This document shows, one piece after another, positions 24,853 to 34,771 of a stretch of DNA of 64,000 nt. The position numbers and the translations under genes are program-made. The notes under the pieces were generated by a model, which saw nothing but the letters and a program-made list of their open reading frames with translations, had not been told where the DNA came from and ran no database searches. Where the stretch lies: contig NZ_QFOA01000001.1 of the NCBI RefSeq assembly GCF_003248505.1, forward strand, positions 1-64,000, written 5' to 3'. Every line of letters starts with the position of its first letter. Within the stretch, counting starts at the first letter, position 1. Source of the DNA: Sphingobium sp. GTDB taxonomy: Bacteria > Pseudomonadota > Alphaproteobacteria > Sphingomonadales > Sphingomonadaceae.

Positions 24853-25599
24853 TCAGGACCAGTCGCCATTGATCGCCATCCACGCGGCGGTGGCGGCGAT
24901 GGCAGCGGTTTCAGCGCGCAGGATGCGGGGTCCGAGCGAAACGGGGACCGCGCCCGGTGCAGCGCGAATCGCGGCGCGTTCGGCAGGATCGAAGCCGCCC
25001 TCCGGCCCCACGAGGAAAGCGGCGGGGCCGGGATGGGCGCGCAAGGCCTGTTCGAGCGGCGCACCGCCGGTTTCGTCGGCGAAGAAGAGGTTGCGGCCTG
25101 TCGGCCAGTCGCGCAGCAGCGCCTCGAGCTTCACCATGTCGGCCAGTTCCGGCAAGGCGGTGCGCCCGCATTGCTCCGCCGCCTCCACCAGATGGGCGTG
25201 CAGCCGGTCGTAGTTGAGCTTGTCCACCACGGCGCGGCGGGTCAGCACCGGCTGGAGCCGCGCGACGCCCAGTTCGCAGGCCTTTTCGGCGATGAGGTCG
25301 ATCCGGCCCTTCTTGACCGGCGCGCAGCAAAGCCAGAAATCGGGAACCTGTTCGGGCGGCTTGGTCTGGGCCACGCATTCGAGGACGAGGTCGCGCTTGC
25401 GAATGTCGCGTGCGCGCGCCGCCCATTCGCCCGACCGCCCGTCGAAAAGGAGGACGATGTCGTCCGCCTTCACCCGCATGACGCTGATGAGGTAATGGGC
25501 GGGATTGCCGTCGACCGGTACGGCGACTCCGTCTCCCAGCTGGGTTTCGACATGGAGGCGCGGGGCGCTTTGCGGCGGCCAGGCAGGGGTGGCGGTCAT
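24853..25599 (-). CDS. rsmE: 16S rRNA (uracil-1498-N3)-methyltransferase
   Basis: A 248-aa SPOUT-class enzyme methylating U1498 in the 30S subunit. A PUA-like N-terminal domain (RLHVETQLGDGVAV...HYLISVMRVK) precedes the trefoil-knot domain with FLVGPEGGFDPAERAAI and LGPRILRAETAAIAA, which bind SAM. ATG 25599 has AGAGAG at good spacing and gives the family length; ATG 25620 (MDKPRETM) is an alternative. The much longer open frame upstream runs antisense through ubiA and is not coding. It is divergent from ubiA. Confidence 0.94.
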   Translation of the reverse strand: MTATPAWPPQSAPRLHVETQLGDGVAVPVDGNPAHYLISVMRVKADDIVLLFDGRSGEWAARARDIRKRDLVLECVAQTKPPEQVPDFWLCCAPVKKGRIDLIAEKACELGVARLQPVLTRRAVVDKLNYDRLHAHLVEAAEQCGRTALPELADMVKLEALLRDWPTGRNLFFADETGGAPLEQALRAHPGPAAFLVGPEGGFDPAERAAIRAAPGAVPVSLGPRILRAETAAIAATAAWMAINGDWS

Positions 25600-25678
25600 C
25601 GTCTCTCTTGGCTTGTCCATTGGCCGTTCTTCCCTAAAGAGGATCACGCCCGCTCGGCAAGCGGCGCAACGGAGTCGC

Positions 25679-26584
25679 ATGAACCAAACGATCGTCCCTG
25701 ACAGTGAAGCGCGCGGCCTGCTGGCGCGGTTGCCCGCAACGCCGCGCATTCTGGCGCAGCTGGCGCGGTTCGACCGGCCCATCGGCTGGTGGCTGCTGTT
25801 CTGGCCGGGGGCGTGGTCGGTCGCGCTGGCGGGCGGGGGTTTTGCGCGCTGGCCGCTGATCGCCTGGCTGCTGCTGGGCGCGGTCGCAATGCGCGGCGCG
25901 GGGTGCGTGTTTAACGACATCGTCGACCGCGACATCGACCGCAAGGTGGCGCGCACCGCCACCCGCCCCCTGGCGAGCGGAGCGATGGACGTGCGGACGG
26001 CGTGGGCATGGCTGCTGGCGCTGTGCCTCGTCGGCCTGGTCGTGCTGCTGCAACTGGACCTTTATGCGCAGGTCGTGGCACTGGGGAGCCTGGCGCTGGT
26101 TGCGGCCTATCCGTTCATGAAGCGGATCACCGGATGGCCGCAGGTCTGGCTCGGCCTCGTCTTTTCCTGGGCGGCGCTGGTGGGGTGGAGCGAAGTCGCA
26201 GGCGCGCTGACGCGGCCGGGGCTGTTGCTGTATGCCGGGACGATTTTCTGGGTGGTGGGCTATGACACCGTCTACGCGCTGCAGGACCGGGAGGACGATG
26301 CCCTGATCGGTATCGGGTCCAGCGCGCTTTCGATGGGGCGGCATGTGCGGGGCGGTGTGACGCTGTGCTACGCGATGGCGCTCCTTTTGTGGGCGGCGGC
26401 GATCTGGGACGTGCGGGGGCAATGGCTCGCGCTCGTCGCGTTGCTGCCGATGGCGGCGCATCTGCTGTGGCAGGTCGCGACATTGAAGGAGGACGGTATC
26501 GATCCGCTCGCCAAATTCCGTTCCAACCGATTCGCAGGGTTGCTGATGTTTCTCGCCTGCCTGACCGTGGGGAGCGCGGCATGA
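25679..26584 (+). CDS. ubiA: 4-hydroxybenzoate polyprenyltransferase
   Basis: A 301-aa polytopic membrane prenyltransferase attaching the polyprenyl tail to 4-hydroxybenzoate in ubiquinone synthesis. The two Asp-rich metal/diphosphate motifs are seen as NDIVDRDIDRKVART and YALQDREDDALIGIGSSAL. FDRPIGWWLLFWPGAWSV is the family N-terminal helix. ATG 25679 is preceded by GGAG. The stop overlaps the next start (ATGA), coupling it to the phospholipase D-family gene. It serves the same pathway as the UbiH-like gene at 20676. Confidence 0.95.
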   Translation: MNQTIVPDSEARGLLARLPATPRILAQLARFDRPIGWWLLFWPGAWSVALAGGGFARWPLIAWLLLGAVAMRGAGCVFNDIVDRDIDRKVARTATRPLASGAMDVRTAWAWLLALCLVGLVVLLQLDLYAQVVALGSLALVAAYPFMKRITGWPQVWLGLVFSWAALVGWSEVAGALTRPGLLLYAGTIFWVVGYDTVYALQDREDDALIGIGSSALSMGRHVRGGVTLCYAMALLLWAAAIWDVRGQWLALVALLPMAAHLLWQVATLKEDGIDPLAKFRSNRFAGLLMFLACLTVGSAA

Positions 26585-28034
26585 GCCTGACACCGGGCGT
26601 CGACTGCTGGCGTATCGCGCGCGCCGACAAGGCGAGCGTGATCATCGACGCGGACAATTATTTCCGCCACGCGCGCGCCGCGATGATGATGGCCCAGCGC
26701 CGCATCATGCTGGTCGGATGGGATTTCGACGCGGCGATCAGCCTTATCCGCGAGGACGAGGCCGACGACGGCGCGCCGGTGGTGATCGGCGACTTCATCA
26801 CCTGGCTGGTCGACCGGCGGCCCGAACTGCAAATCTATCTTCTCCGCTGGGACGTGGGGGCGATGAAGTCGATGGTGCGCCCCACCAACCTGTTCACCAC
26901 TTTGAAGTGGATGGCGCATCCGCGCGTGACGGTGAAGCTGGACAGCCATCATCCGCCCGCCGCGTCGCATCATCAGAAGATCGTGGTGATCGACGACTGT
27001 TTCGCTTTCTGCGGCGGGATCGACATGACCGGCGACCGGTGGGACACGCGCCACCATCGCGACGAGGACCCCGGTCGCCACCATCCCGACGGATCGCCCT
27101 ACGGCCCCTGGCACGATGCGACCACGGCGCTGTCGGGACCGGTGGCCGCCGCACTGGGCGAACATGCGCGGATGCGCTGGAACGGGGCGGGCGGCGATAC
27201 GCTGGAGCCTGTCACCGGTATCGAGGATTGCTGGCCGGGCAACCTGCCGGTGATGTTCGAGCAGGTCGATGTCGCCATCGCCCGCACCGCGCCACGGATG
27301 GACGATCAGGAAGAAACGACCGAGATCGAGCAACTCTATCTGCACCAGATCGCGGCGGCGAAGCGGCATATCTACGCCGAAAGCCAGTATTTCGCCTCCC
27401 GCCGGATCGCCGAGGCAATCGCCCAACGCCTGGCCGAACCGGACGGGCCGGACATCGTCATCGTCAACCCGCTCTTCGCCGATGGCTGGCTGGAGCAGCA
27501 GGCGATGGACACGGCGCGCGCGCGTCTGTTCGAAGCGCTGAAGAGCCGCGATCCGCATGGGCGCTTTCGCGTTATCACCCCTATACGCAGCGGGGCGCGC
27601 CGATCTACGTCCACGCCAAGATCCTGATCGTGGACGACCGGCTGATCCGGGTCGGGTCGTCCAACATGAACAATCGTTCGATGCGGCTCGATACCGAATG
27701 CGACGTGTGCATCGACACGGCCCTGCCCGCCAACGAAGGGCGGCAGGGTGAGATATTGCGCATCCGCAACGACCTGATCGCCGAACATCTCGACCTGCCG
27801 ATCGAGCGGGTCGCGACCGTGCTGGCCGAACGGGGGCTGGTTGCGGGGATCGAGGAGATGCGGCAGAAGCGGGGGCGCACGTTGCGGCCCTATCGCACGC
27901 CCGATCTCAACACGGTGCAGGAATGGCTCGCCGACAACGAGGTGCTGGACCCCGAAGGCCCGGACGAGATGTTCGAGCCGGTGAACGAGCGCGGTCTTTT
28001 CCGGCGGATGAAGGGATGGTTCGGCCGCAGCTAA
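26581..28034 (+). pseudogene. Phospholipase D-family protein, split by a -1 frameshift
   Basis: The intact protein would be about 483 aa with two HKD motifs, as in phospholipase D/cardiolipin synthase-like enzymes. Motif 1 HHQKIVVIDDCFAFCGG is in the first frame; motif 2 HAKILIVDDRLIRVGSSN is in another frame. Reading switches at a C4 run at 27578-27581: frame 1 gives RFRVITPIRSG and stops at 27627, whereas one extra C would give RFRVITPYTQRGAPIYVHAK, as expected. Either the gene is inactivated, or the base was lost in sequencing or assembly, or a homopolymer slip restores it. Both halves keep strong coding character, suggesting a recent event or an error. Start ATG 26581 overlaps the ubiA stop. 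Confidence 0.88.
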
Positions 28035-29152
28035 AGCCGCTGGAGCGCGTCGGCGATCCGTTCCACCGCGGCGGCGAAGCCGTCCGCCTGCTGGGTGAAA
28101 CCGATCCGCATATGCGCGGGATGACCGAAGCAGTCGCCCGGCGCGAGCAACACGCCCGCCTGCGCCAAGGTCTCGCAAAAGGGGCGCGCGTCGGCGGTTT
28201 GCGTGAGCCAGGGGAAAGCGGTGGTCCCGCCCTGCGGACGTGCCCAGGCAAGGCGACCGTGCGATTCGGCGACGAGGGCGTCGAGCAATGCGATGTTGGC
28301 GTTTGCCACTGTTTCAAGGCGTGACAGGATCGCGCCGCGATGGCGCAGCGCGTGGGTTGCCAGCCGTTCCAGCAGCGGCGATCCGCTGACGGTGAAGTAA
28401 CTGCGGGCGTCGACGATCCGCTCCCGCCGTGCGGCATCCCCATCGATCAGCCAGCCGGTACGCAAGCCGGGCAGCGACAGCGCTTTCGACAGGTCGCCGA
28501 TGACGAGGACGTTGGGGATGCCGGCGGCGGACGGCTGATGCCCCCCGAAATAAAGCGGATGATAGACCTCGTCCACCAGCAGGGGGATGCCCCTTTCAGC
28601 CAATGTGGCGGCGAGCGTCTCGATCTCGGCGCGAGGCATGACCGCGCCGGAGGGATTGTGCGGCGTGTTGAGAATGACGAGGCGAGTGGCGTCGTCCACC
28701 TGCGCGAGGATGGCGTCGTCGCGCGCGGCGAAGCCGTCGGCGCGGTCGAGCCGGTAGGGGCGGCTGGCAAGGCCCCATCCCTGCGCCACGGCGGCATAGG
28801 CGGGGTAGCCCGGATCGGGCAGGACGATGTTCGCGCCCGGTTCCGCGACCAGGCAGAGGAGGACGGAGAGCGCTTCGGACGATCCGGTGGTGGCGGTGAC
28901 GCTTTCGGGCGGGACGCCGTGGAAGTCGGCGATGGCTTCGCGCAAGCATGTGCTGCCCTGCGGCGGGGCATAGGCGAGCACCGTGTCGGCAAGATCGTCG
29001 GCGTTGCCGTGCGGAGGGTCGCCCAGCGCGGCGAGCTGCGCCAGGGTCCAGCGCGGGCCGGTGCTCGACGCGAGATTGTAGGCGATGGGCGGCGTCGCGA
29101 AATCATGGGCGGACAGCCAGTGGTCGAGCGTGAAGGGCGGAAGCTGGGTCAT
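28031..29152 (-). CDS. PLP-dependent class I/II aminotransferase
   Basis: A 373-aa fold-type I aminotransferase. Cofactor-pocket features are TTGSSEALSVLLCL (phosphate cup), LPDPGYPAYAAVAQGWG, LNTPHNPSGAV (Asn for the PLP ring), LLVDEVYHPLYF (Asp/Tyr) and the Schiff-base Lys in GDLSKALSLPGLRTGW. It probably transaminates an amino acid to its keto acid; the substrate is unknown. The 3' end overlaps the convergent phospholipase D-family gene by 4 nt. Confidence 0.9.
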   Translation of the reverse strand: MTQLPPFTLDHWLSAHDFATPPIAYNLASSTGPRWTLAQLAALGDPPHGNADDLADTVLAYAPPQGSTCLREAIADFHGVPPESVTATTGSSEALSVLLCLVAEPGANIVLPDPGYPAYAAVAQGWGLASRPYRLDRADGFAARDDAILAQVDDATRLVILNTPHNPSGAVMPRAEIETLAATLAERGIPLLVDEVYHPLYFGGHQPSAAGIPNVLVIGDLSKALSLPGLRTGWLIDGDAARRERIVDARSYFTVSGSPLLERLATHALRHRGAILSRLETVANANIALLDALVAESHGRLAWARPQGGTTAFPWLTQTADARPFCETLAQAGVLLAPGDCFGHPAHMRIGFTQQADGFAAAVERIADALQRL

Positions 29153-29211
29153 GGGCGCATCCTCCGCCCTGTGCAGAGGGCCGAAAAGGACCGGCTGCGC
29201 GCGACTGGACC

Positions 29212-32200
29212 CTATTCCGCCGCCAGCAGCGCTTCTGCGCTTTGCAGGTTGACCGACACGAGGCGGCTGACCCCTTGTTCGACCATGGTGACGCCGAACA
29301 AGCGGTGCATCCGCGCCATGCTGACGGCGTTGTGCGTGACGATCAGGTAGCGGGTGTTCGTCTGTGCCACCATGGCGTCGAGGAGATCGCAGAAACGCTC
29401 CACATTGGCGTCGTCCAACGGTGCGTCCACTTCGTCCAGCACGCAGATGGGCGCGGGGTTGGTGAGGAACAGGCCGAAGATGAGCGCGACGGCGGTCAGC
29501 GCCTGCTCCCCGCCCGACAGAAGAGTCAGCGCCGCGAGCTTCTTGCCCGGCGGCTGGGCCATGATTTCCAGCCCCGCTTCGAGCGGATCGTCGCTGTCGA
29601 CCAGTTCCAGATGCGCCTGCCCACCGTTGAAGAGGGTGGTGAAGAGACGGCGGAAATGACCGTCGACCGCCTCGAACGCGGCAAGCAGGCGCTGGCGGCC
29701 TTCGCGGTTGAGGCTGCCGATCGATCCGCGCAGTTGGTGGATCGCGGTCGAAAGATCGGCGCTTTCGGCGCGGCTGGTCGCCTGCGTTGCCTCCAGCTCC
29801 TCCAGCTCCTGCGCGGCGACGAGGTTGACCGGGCCGATCCGCTCGCGTTCGATGACGAACCGGTCATGGTCGGTCTGTTCGGTCTGGGCGATGCGGATGT
29901 CGGCGCTCGCGAATCCGAGCTTTTCCTGGAGCATCGGAGGCGGACATTCGAAGCGTTCGCCCGACAGGCGGTTGGTTTCCAAGCGCCGTTCGTCGGCGGA
30001 TTCGGCGCGGGCGGTGGCGGTAGCGCGGGCCTCCCGCGCGGCGGCCAGCGTTTCGCCCGCCTGCGCCGCGCGGGCTTCGGCGGCGCGCAGCTGGTCTTCG
30101 GCGTCCTGTTCGGCGCGGCGGGCGGCGTCCGCATCCTGCCCCAGGGTTGCGCCGCTGGCATCGAGGTCGGCGATCTGGCGCGCCAGTGCATCGGGCCGGT
30201 CGGCGAGCCTCCCCTGTTCGGCGGCGATATCGTCGGCGCGGCCCACCATCGCAGCGATGCGCCTGGCCGCTTCACCCGCGCGGGCGCGCCAGCCCTTGAT
30301 CTCCGCTTCGGCGGCGGACTGCCGTTCCCGGTCGCCGGACAGCGCGCGGTCGGCGAGCGCCTGCTCCGCCTGCAACTGGCTGACGGCGGCGCGGGCCTTG
30401 TCGCGGGCGTGGGACAGGGCGGTGACGAGGGCGCTCGTGCCTTCGCCATCGGGGACGGCGGCACGCGCGGCTTGCGCCTTGTCCCATTCGGCGCGGGCCG
30501 CATCCTCGTCCCGGCGCGCGGCGACGAGGCGTTCTTCCACGCCCTCGCGTCGCCCGGCGAGACGTTCGAGCGCGGTAGTCGCTTCGTCCGCCGCGCGGAT
30601 CGCGGTCCGCAGGCGCCGTTCCGCCTCGGTAAAGGCGGAGCGACCCTGCGCCAGAGCCTGCGCGGCGGCCTGCTCTCGCCCTTGCGCGTCCGCCCGCGCG
30701 AGCGTGGCGGCATCGACCTGCGCCTGCGCATCGGGGCGCGCGGCGGTCAGCGCGTCGAGTCGATTGAGCCGGATGAGCCGCTCCGCCGCCGCGGCGCCGC
30801 CTTCCAGCGCGACATAGCCGTCCCAACGGCGCATCTGCCCCGCGCGCGTCACCAGCCGCTGACCCACTGCGAGCGGCTGGCCGTCATCGCTGTCGGCGAC
30901 CGCCACCTGCGCCAGACGCCGGGCCAGCTGTTCGGGGGCGTCGACATGGGCAGCCAGAGGCGTGGTGCCGTGAGGAAGGGCGGGGTCTTCGGGGCACGCG
31001 TCGGCGCCGCTCCAGCGCCGCTTGCCCTCGCTCGCCACCGGCGCTTCGAGATCGTCGCCCAGCGCAGCCGCAAGCGCCCGTTCGTAGCCCGGCGCGGCCT
31101 TCAGCCGGTCGAGCGCGCGCCCGGTGCCGCCGCCCGTTTCGGTGGCGCGGCGCAGGGCAGCGGCTTCGCTGTCGAGCGCGGCGAGCCCGGCCTGCGCAGC
31201 GGCGAGGCCGGTTTGCGCGGCGGCGCGTTCGTCGGCTGCCGCCTGCCGCTGCGTTTCGGCGGCGGCGATGCCTTCCTCGGCGGCGGCGCGGGCGGACTGC
31301 GCCTGCGTCTGCTGCATAAGTGCGGTATCGCGCTGTGCCTCCAGCGGGGCGGGGTCGGGCAGGGCACCCGCTTCGGCAGCGAGGCGGGCGACATCGCGCT
31401 GTGCCCGGTCGAGGCGACTGTGCGCGGCAGCCAGCGCAGCTTCGGCTACGCGCAGTTCGGCCTGCTCGGCGGCCTGCGTCGCCATCGCCTTCGCCAGCGC
31501 GACTTCGGCGTCACGCGCCCCGGCCTCTGCTTCGCCGATGCGGGCGGCGAAGGCGGGGCGGAGCTTTTCGGTATCGGCGACCCGGCCCTTGAGCGTCGCG
31601 ACTTCGGCGGTGAGGCGGGCGATGGCGTCGGCGGCGTCGTTGGCAAGTGTGCCTTCGCGTGCCCTGTCTTCCTCCAGCCGCCCGGACTGTTGCATGAGGT
31701 CGGCGAGGCGGTGGACGACCGAATCGCGTTCGGTGCGCAGCGCAGCCAGGCGGTGGCCCGCTTCGCTGGCGGCATCGCGCGCGGCCTGCGCGGCGGCGCG
31801 GCGGTCGGCGAGGGTCGCGAGCGCGGCCTGCGCGGCAGCGGCGGCGTGGGTCTGCCCGGCCTGCGCGGCGGTGACGGCGGCGTCGGCCTGTCGCGCTTCG
31901 GCGCGGGCGGCTTCGGCACTGGCATGGGCTTCGCGCCAGCGGGCGAAGAGAGCGCGGCCCTCCGCCACGCGGATCTGGTCGGACAGGCGGATATAGCGTT
32001 CGGCCGCCCGGGCCTGCCGCCGCAGGGCCGCAGCCCGAGTGTCCATGTCGATCAGGATTTCGTCCAGCCGGGCGAGATTGGATTCGGCGGCGCGCAATTT
32101 CTGTTCGGCGTCCCTGCGGCGGACATGCAGCCCGGCGATGCCCGCCGCTTCCTCCAGCATCGCGCGGCGTTCCTGCGGGCGGGCGGCGATGACGGCGGCG

Positions 32201-32652
32201 ATGCGCCCCTGGCTGACGAGCGCGGGGCTGTGTGGGCCGGTGGCGGCGTCGGCGAAGATCAGCGCCACGTCGCGCGCGCGCACGTCCCGTCCGTTGGCGC
32301 GATAGGCGCTGCCCGCGCCGCGCTCGATCCGGCGGGTGACTTCCAGTTCGCCGTCCGCGCCCACCTCCACCGCGGAAAACAGCTCGCCCTGCTCCTGCAC
32401 CGTCAGCAGCGAAACTTCGGCGAAGTCGCGGCTGGGGCGCGAGGCGGTGCCCGCGAAGATCACATCCTCCATCCCCGCGCCGCGCATCGACCGCGCGCTC
32501 GATTCGCCCATGACCCAGCGAATCGCTTCCAGCAGGTTGGACTTGCCGCAGCCATTGGGGCCGACGATGCCGGTCAGGCCCGGTTCGATGCGCAATTCGG
32601 TCGCATCGACGAAGCTTTTGAAGCCGGAAAGTTTGAGCCGCTTTATCTGCAC
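29212..32652 (-). CDS. smc: Chromosome segregation protein SMC
   Basis: A 1146-aa structural-maintenance-of-chromosomes ATPase organising and resolving replicated DNA. Walker A GPNGCGKS is at 31-38. Two long Ala/Arg/Glu-rich coiled coils flank a central hinge (around 500-620, including the GRALDRLKAAPGYERALAAALGD region). The C-terminal head has LLSGGEQALTAVALIF (ABC signature) and CVLDEVDAPLDDANV (Walker B). GTG start at 32652 begins MQIKRLKLSGFKSFVD, the conserved SMC N terminus. A 1191-aa open frame on the opposite strand is a shadow of its composition. ScpA/ScpB are not adjacent. Confidence 0.96.
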   Translation of the reverse strand: MQIKRLKLSGFKSFVDATELRIEPGLTGIVGPNGCGKSNLLEAIRWVMGESSARSMRGAGMEDVIFAGTASRPSRDFAEVSLLTVQEQGELFSAVEVGADGELEVTRRIERGAGSAYRANGRDVRARDVALIFADAATGPHSPALVSQGRIAAVIAARPQERRAMLEEAAGIAGLHVRRRDAEQKLRAAESNLARLDEILIDMDTRAAALRRQARAAERYIRLSDQIRVAEGRALFARWREAHASAEAARAEARQADAAVTAAQAGQTHAAAAAQAALATLADRRAAAQAARDAASEAGHRLAALRTERDSVVHRLADLMQQSGRLEEDRAREGTLANDAADAIARLTAEVATLKGRVADTEKLRPAFAARIGEAEAGARDAEVALAKAMATQAAEQAELRVAEAALAAAHSRLDRAQRDVARLAAEAGALPDPAPLEAQRDTALMQQTQAQSARAAAEEGIAAAETQRQAAADERAAAQTGLAAAQAGLAALDSEAAALRRATETGGGTGRALDRLKAAPGYERALAAALGDDLEAPVASEGKRRWSGADACPEDPALPHGTTPLAAHVDAPEQLARRLAQVAVADSDDGQPLAVGQRLVTRAGQMRRWDGYVALEGGAAAAERLIRLNRLDALTAARPDAQAQVDAATLARADAQGREQAAAQALAQGRSAFTEAERRLRTAIRAADEATTALERLAGRREGVEERLVAARRDEDAARAEWDKAQAARAAVPDGEGTSALVTALSHARDKARAAVSQLQAEQALADRALSGDRERQSAAEAEIKGWRARAGEAARRIAAMVGRADDIAAEQGRLADRPDALARQIADLDASGATLGQDADAARRAEQDAEDQLRAAEARAAQAGETLAAAREARATATARAESADERRLETNRLSGERFECPPPMLQEKLGFASADIRIAQTEQTDHDRFVIERERIGPVNLVAAQELEELEATQATSRAESADLSTAIHQLRGSIGSLNREGRQRLLAAFEAVDGHFRRLFTTLFNGGQAHLELVDSDDPLEAGLEIMAQPPGKKLAALTLLSGGEQALTAVALIFGLFLTNPAPICVLDEVDAPLDDANVERFCDLLDAMVAQTNTRYLIVTHNAVSMARMHRLFGVTMVEQGVSRLVSVNLQSAEALLAAE

Positions 32653-32720
32653 GGGGTCATGCCGGGGCGAAAGGCCGCCCCGGCCCCCTCATGTCCGCTG
32701 GGCCGCCCCCCGGCGCCCAA

Positions 32721-33452
32721 TCAGAGACCCGCTTCCTTGAGCTTGGGCTGGAGCGATTTCCAGTTGGCGACATTGTCGACAAGAACGCCGTTGATGATGA
32801 AGCTGGGCGTGCCCTGAATGTTATACTGGCTGTTGGCCGTCTCCACGCCCTTCGCCAGCCGTTCGGCAGCAGCGGTGTCGGCAAGGCACTGTTTCGCCTG
32901 ATCGGCGGAAATTCCGCGCTGCTGCGCATATTCGACCAGGCCCGCGATGTTGGCGATCGCGGCGAAGCGCTGAGCGGGGGGCATGGTTTCGACCGCCTTG
33001 AACGCCGCGTCCTTGCCCTGAACCTTGTCGAACATCGCGGTCTGGTTGGCGAAGAATTGTTCGGACAGCGGATAAAAGATGTCCTTGCCGCCGCAGCGGG
33101 CGAGGAGCGCGGTGGTAAGGTCGATGGGATCGCGCACATAGGTGCGGAATTCGAAGCTCATCTTGCCGGTGTCGACCAGCTTCCTGATCTCTTCCGACGC
33201 TTCGGCGGAGAAGTCCTTGCAGTGGCTGCAGGTGTAGGAGCCATATTCGATCAGCTTCACCTTGGCCGACGGATTGCCCATCAGAAACGTGCCGTCCTGC
33301 GTCGGCGAAACGGTTTGCGACCAGCTGGTGCCCGCAGGCGGGGGCACGGCGGCGATGGACGCGCCGGCGGGCTTGGCGCTGTCTTCCCCCTTACCGCAGG
33401 CGGCGAGCGAGAGGCTGAGCGACAGGGCGGCGAGAACGGGTAGGGCTTTCAC
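32721..33452 (-). CDS. DsbA-family thiol-disulfide protein, predicted lipoprotein
   Basis: A 243-aa exported thioredoxin-fold protein. A lipoprotein signal with lipobox LAAC places the lipidated Cys at residue 19. The DsbA-like domain has SYTCSHCKDF with active Cys75/Cys78 and a cis-Pro in IQGTPSFIINGVLV. It likely oxidises or isomerises disulfides in periplasmic proteins. GTG start at 33452. It lies next to a second DsbA-like gene of related sequence and upstream of smc on the same strand, so the three may be co-transcribed. Confidence 0.9.
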   Translation of the reverse strand: MKALPVLAALSLSLSLAACGKGEDSAKPAGASIAAVPPPAGTSWSQTVSPTQDGTFLMGNPSAKVKLIEYGSYTCSHCKDFSAEASEEIRKLVDTGKMSFEFRTYVRDPIDLTTALLARCGGKDIFYPLSEQFFANQTAMFDKVQGKDAAFKAVETMPPAQRFAAIANIAGLVEYAQQRGISADQAKQCLADTAAAERLAKGVETANSQYNIQGTPSFIINGVLVDNVANWKSLQPKLKEAGL

Positions 33453-33492
33453 GGGGGGCAGGCTCCGATGATGGTCTGAGGCGCGGTTTAGA

Positions 33493-34161
33493 TCAGCGAG
33501 CGGGCGCGGGCAATGCGGCCTGAAGCTGTTCCCAGGTCGATCCTTTCACCAGCGTGCCGTTGACGACGAAGCCGGGGGTGCCGGTGATCTTCACCTTGTT
33601 CCATGCGTCGTCCGTCATGGCGAGCACCTGCTTCATCGCCTGCGGGCTGGCGACGCAGGCATTGAGCTGCTTTGCGGTATAGCCGCGCTTCGTCATGAGG
33701 GCGTAAAGCCCGGTCTTCTGCCCGATGGCCTGGAGCGCGGCGACCTGATCCGTCGGCTTGGCTTCGGTGGAAGCGTCATAAGCCTCGATCTGGGGCATCC
33801 ATGCGTCCTGGTTGGCGAAGAGCGCTTCGTGATTGCCCATGAATTTGCCCGGACCGCCGCAGCGGGCGAGGAGCGCTGCGGTCAGGTCATATTTGTCGCG
33901 CACGGCATTGCGCACCTCGATGCCGACCTTGCCGCCCTTCACATAATCGGCCTTGAGCGGGGCTGAGCCGTCGCGCACGAAATGGGCACAGTGCGAACAG
34001 GTGTAGCTCACATATTCCGTCAGCTTCGTGGGGGCGGCGGGATTGCCCATATAATGGCCGCCTATGGGCGTCATGACGACACGGCCGACCCAGTTGGCGG
34101 CGGGCGCGGCAACCAGCGCCGCGGGAAGAGCGAGCAGGGCGAGGGAAAGAATTTTCTTCAT
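33493..34161 (-). CDS. DsbA-family thiol-disulfide oxidoreductase (periplasmic)
   Basis: A 222-aa protein with a cleavable signal peptide (about 1-22, KKILSLALLALPAALVAAPA). The thioredoxin fold has YTCSHCAHF (Cys55/Cys58) and cis-Pro ITGTPGFVVNGTLV. It shares motif spacing and sequence with the 32721 gene, indicating tandem duplication, but is soluble, not lipid-anchored. ATG 34161 is chosen because upstream residues are out of family and overlap the DciA-like gene. Confidence 0.92.
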   Translation of the reverse strand: MKKILSLALLALPAALVAAPAANWVGRVVMTPIGGHYMGNPAAPTKLTEYVSYTCSHCAHFVRDGSAPLKADYVKGGKVGIEVRNAVRDKYDLTAALLARCGGPGKFMGNHEALFANQDAWMPQIEAYDASTEAKPTDQVAALQAIGQKTGLYALMTKRGYTAKQLNACVASPQAMKQVLAMTDDAWNKVKITGTPGFVVNGTLVKGSTWEQLQAALPAPAR

Positions 34162-34202
34162 GGGGCGTATTCCATTGGGCGGGGCGGCAGAACGGCCCCC
34201 GA

Positions 34203-34757
34203 TCAGCCGATCTTGGGCAAACCGGTGGAATTGGCAAGGCCCTGCGCCAGCGATTCGAGCACGGCGCGCAATTCGGGGTCGCCGATGTCGCGCAGCGAAT
34301 CGCCGAAGTCGACCGGGACGGGTTTGAGATTGCGGGGCGGGGGGCGGCGTTCGGCCTGCACCGGGCTGATGTCCCCCTGCCGCAACGCGACCTTTGCGAC
34401 GGCGGCATAGCCGAAAAAGCGATTCACCCGTTCGACGAGGTCGGGCAGCATGTGCTGGATCATCGGGCCATGGCCGCTCATGACCGTCAGTTGCAGCGTG
34501 CCGCCTGCCTTCTTCCCCACCGGGAAGCGAATCGATTCGGGCGCGGAAATGGCGGCATATTGCGGTCCGGCAATCTCCGCCCAGCGCGTGACGATGCTCG
34601 ATTGGACGAAGCCGAACTTGCGGAAGGCAGCGCGACCGATGTCGGGCATGAGGTCGGCGATGGCGCGCGGCGCGCCGACGCGCGGACGATCCTGCACCGG
34701 TGCGGCCTTCGTCTTGAGTCTGGGTGTGGCCGGGCGTTCCGTCATGGACCGCTTCAT
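34203..34757 (-). CDS. DUF721 / DciA-like protein
   Basis: A 184-aa protein. The central domain (about 35-115: IADLMPDIGRAAFRKFGF, VTRWAEIAGPQYAAIS, LTVMSGHGPMIQHML) is the DUF721 fold described for DciA, the widespread bacterial loader of the DnaB replicative helicase, which resembles a KH/DnaA-N domain. A basic N-terminal tail and a Pro-rich C-terminal region are present. Starts ATG 34757 and 34745 are both possible. The start is only 14 nt from the divergent mutY start, so the two leaders overlap. Confidence 0.82.
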   Translation of the reverse strand: MKRSMTERPATPRLKTKAAPVQDRPRVGAPRAIADLMPDIGRAAFRKFGFVQSSIVTRWAEIAGPQYAAISAPESIRFPVGKKAGGTLQLTVMSGHGPMIQHMLPDLVERVNRFFGYAAVAKVALRQGDISPVQAERRPPPRNLKPVPVDFGDSLRDIGDPELRAVLESLAQGLANSTGLPKIG

Positions 34758-34771
34758 GGCATAGGGCCGCC

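Noticed and set aside
29242..32817. 1191-aa open frame on the plus strand opposite smc
   Set aside because: It mirrors the smc gene exactly; its Gly/Arg-rich translation has no domains and reflects GC-rich codon usage with few stops. SMC on the minus strand has all catalytic motifs.
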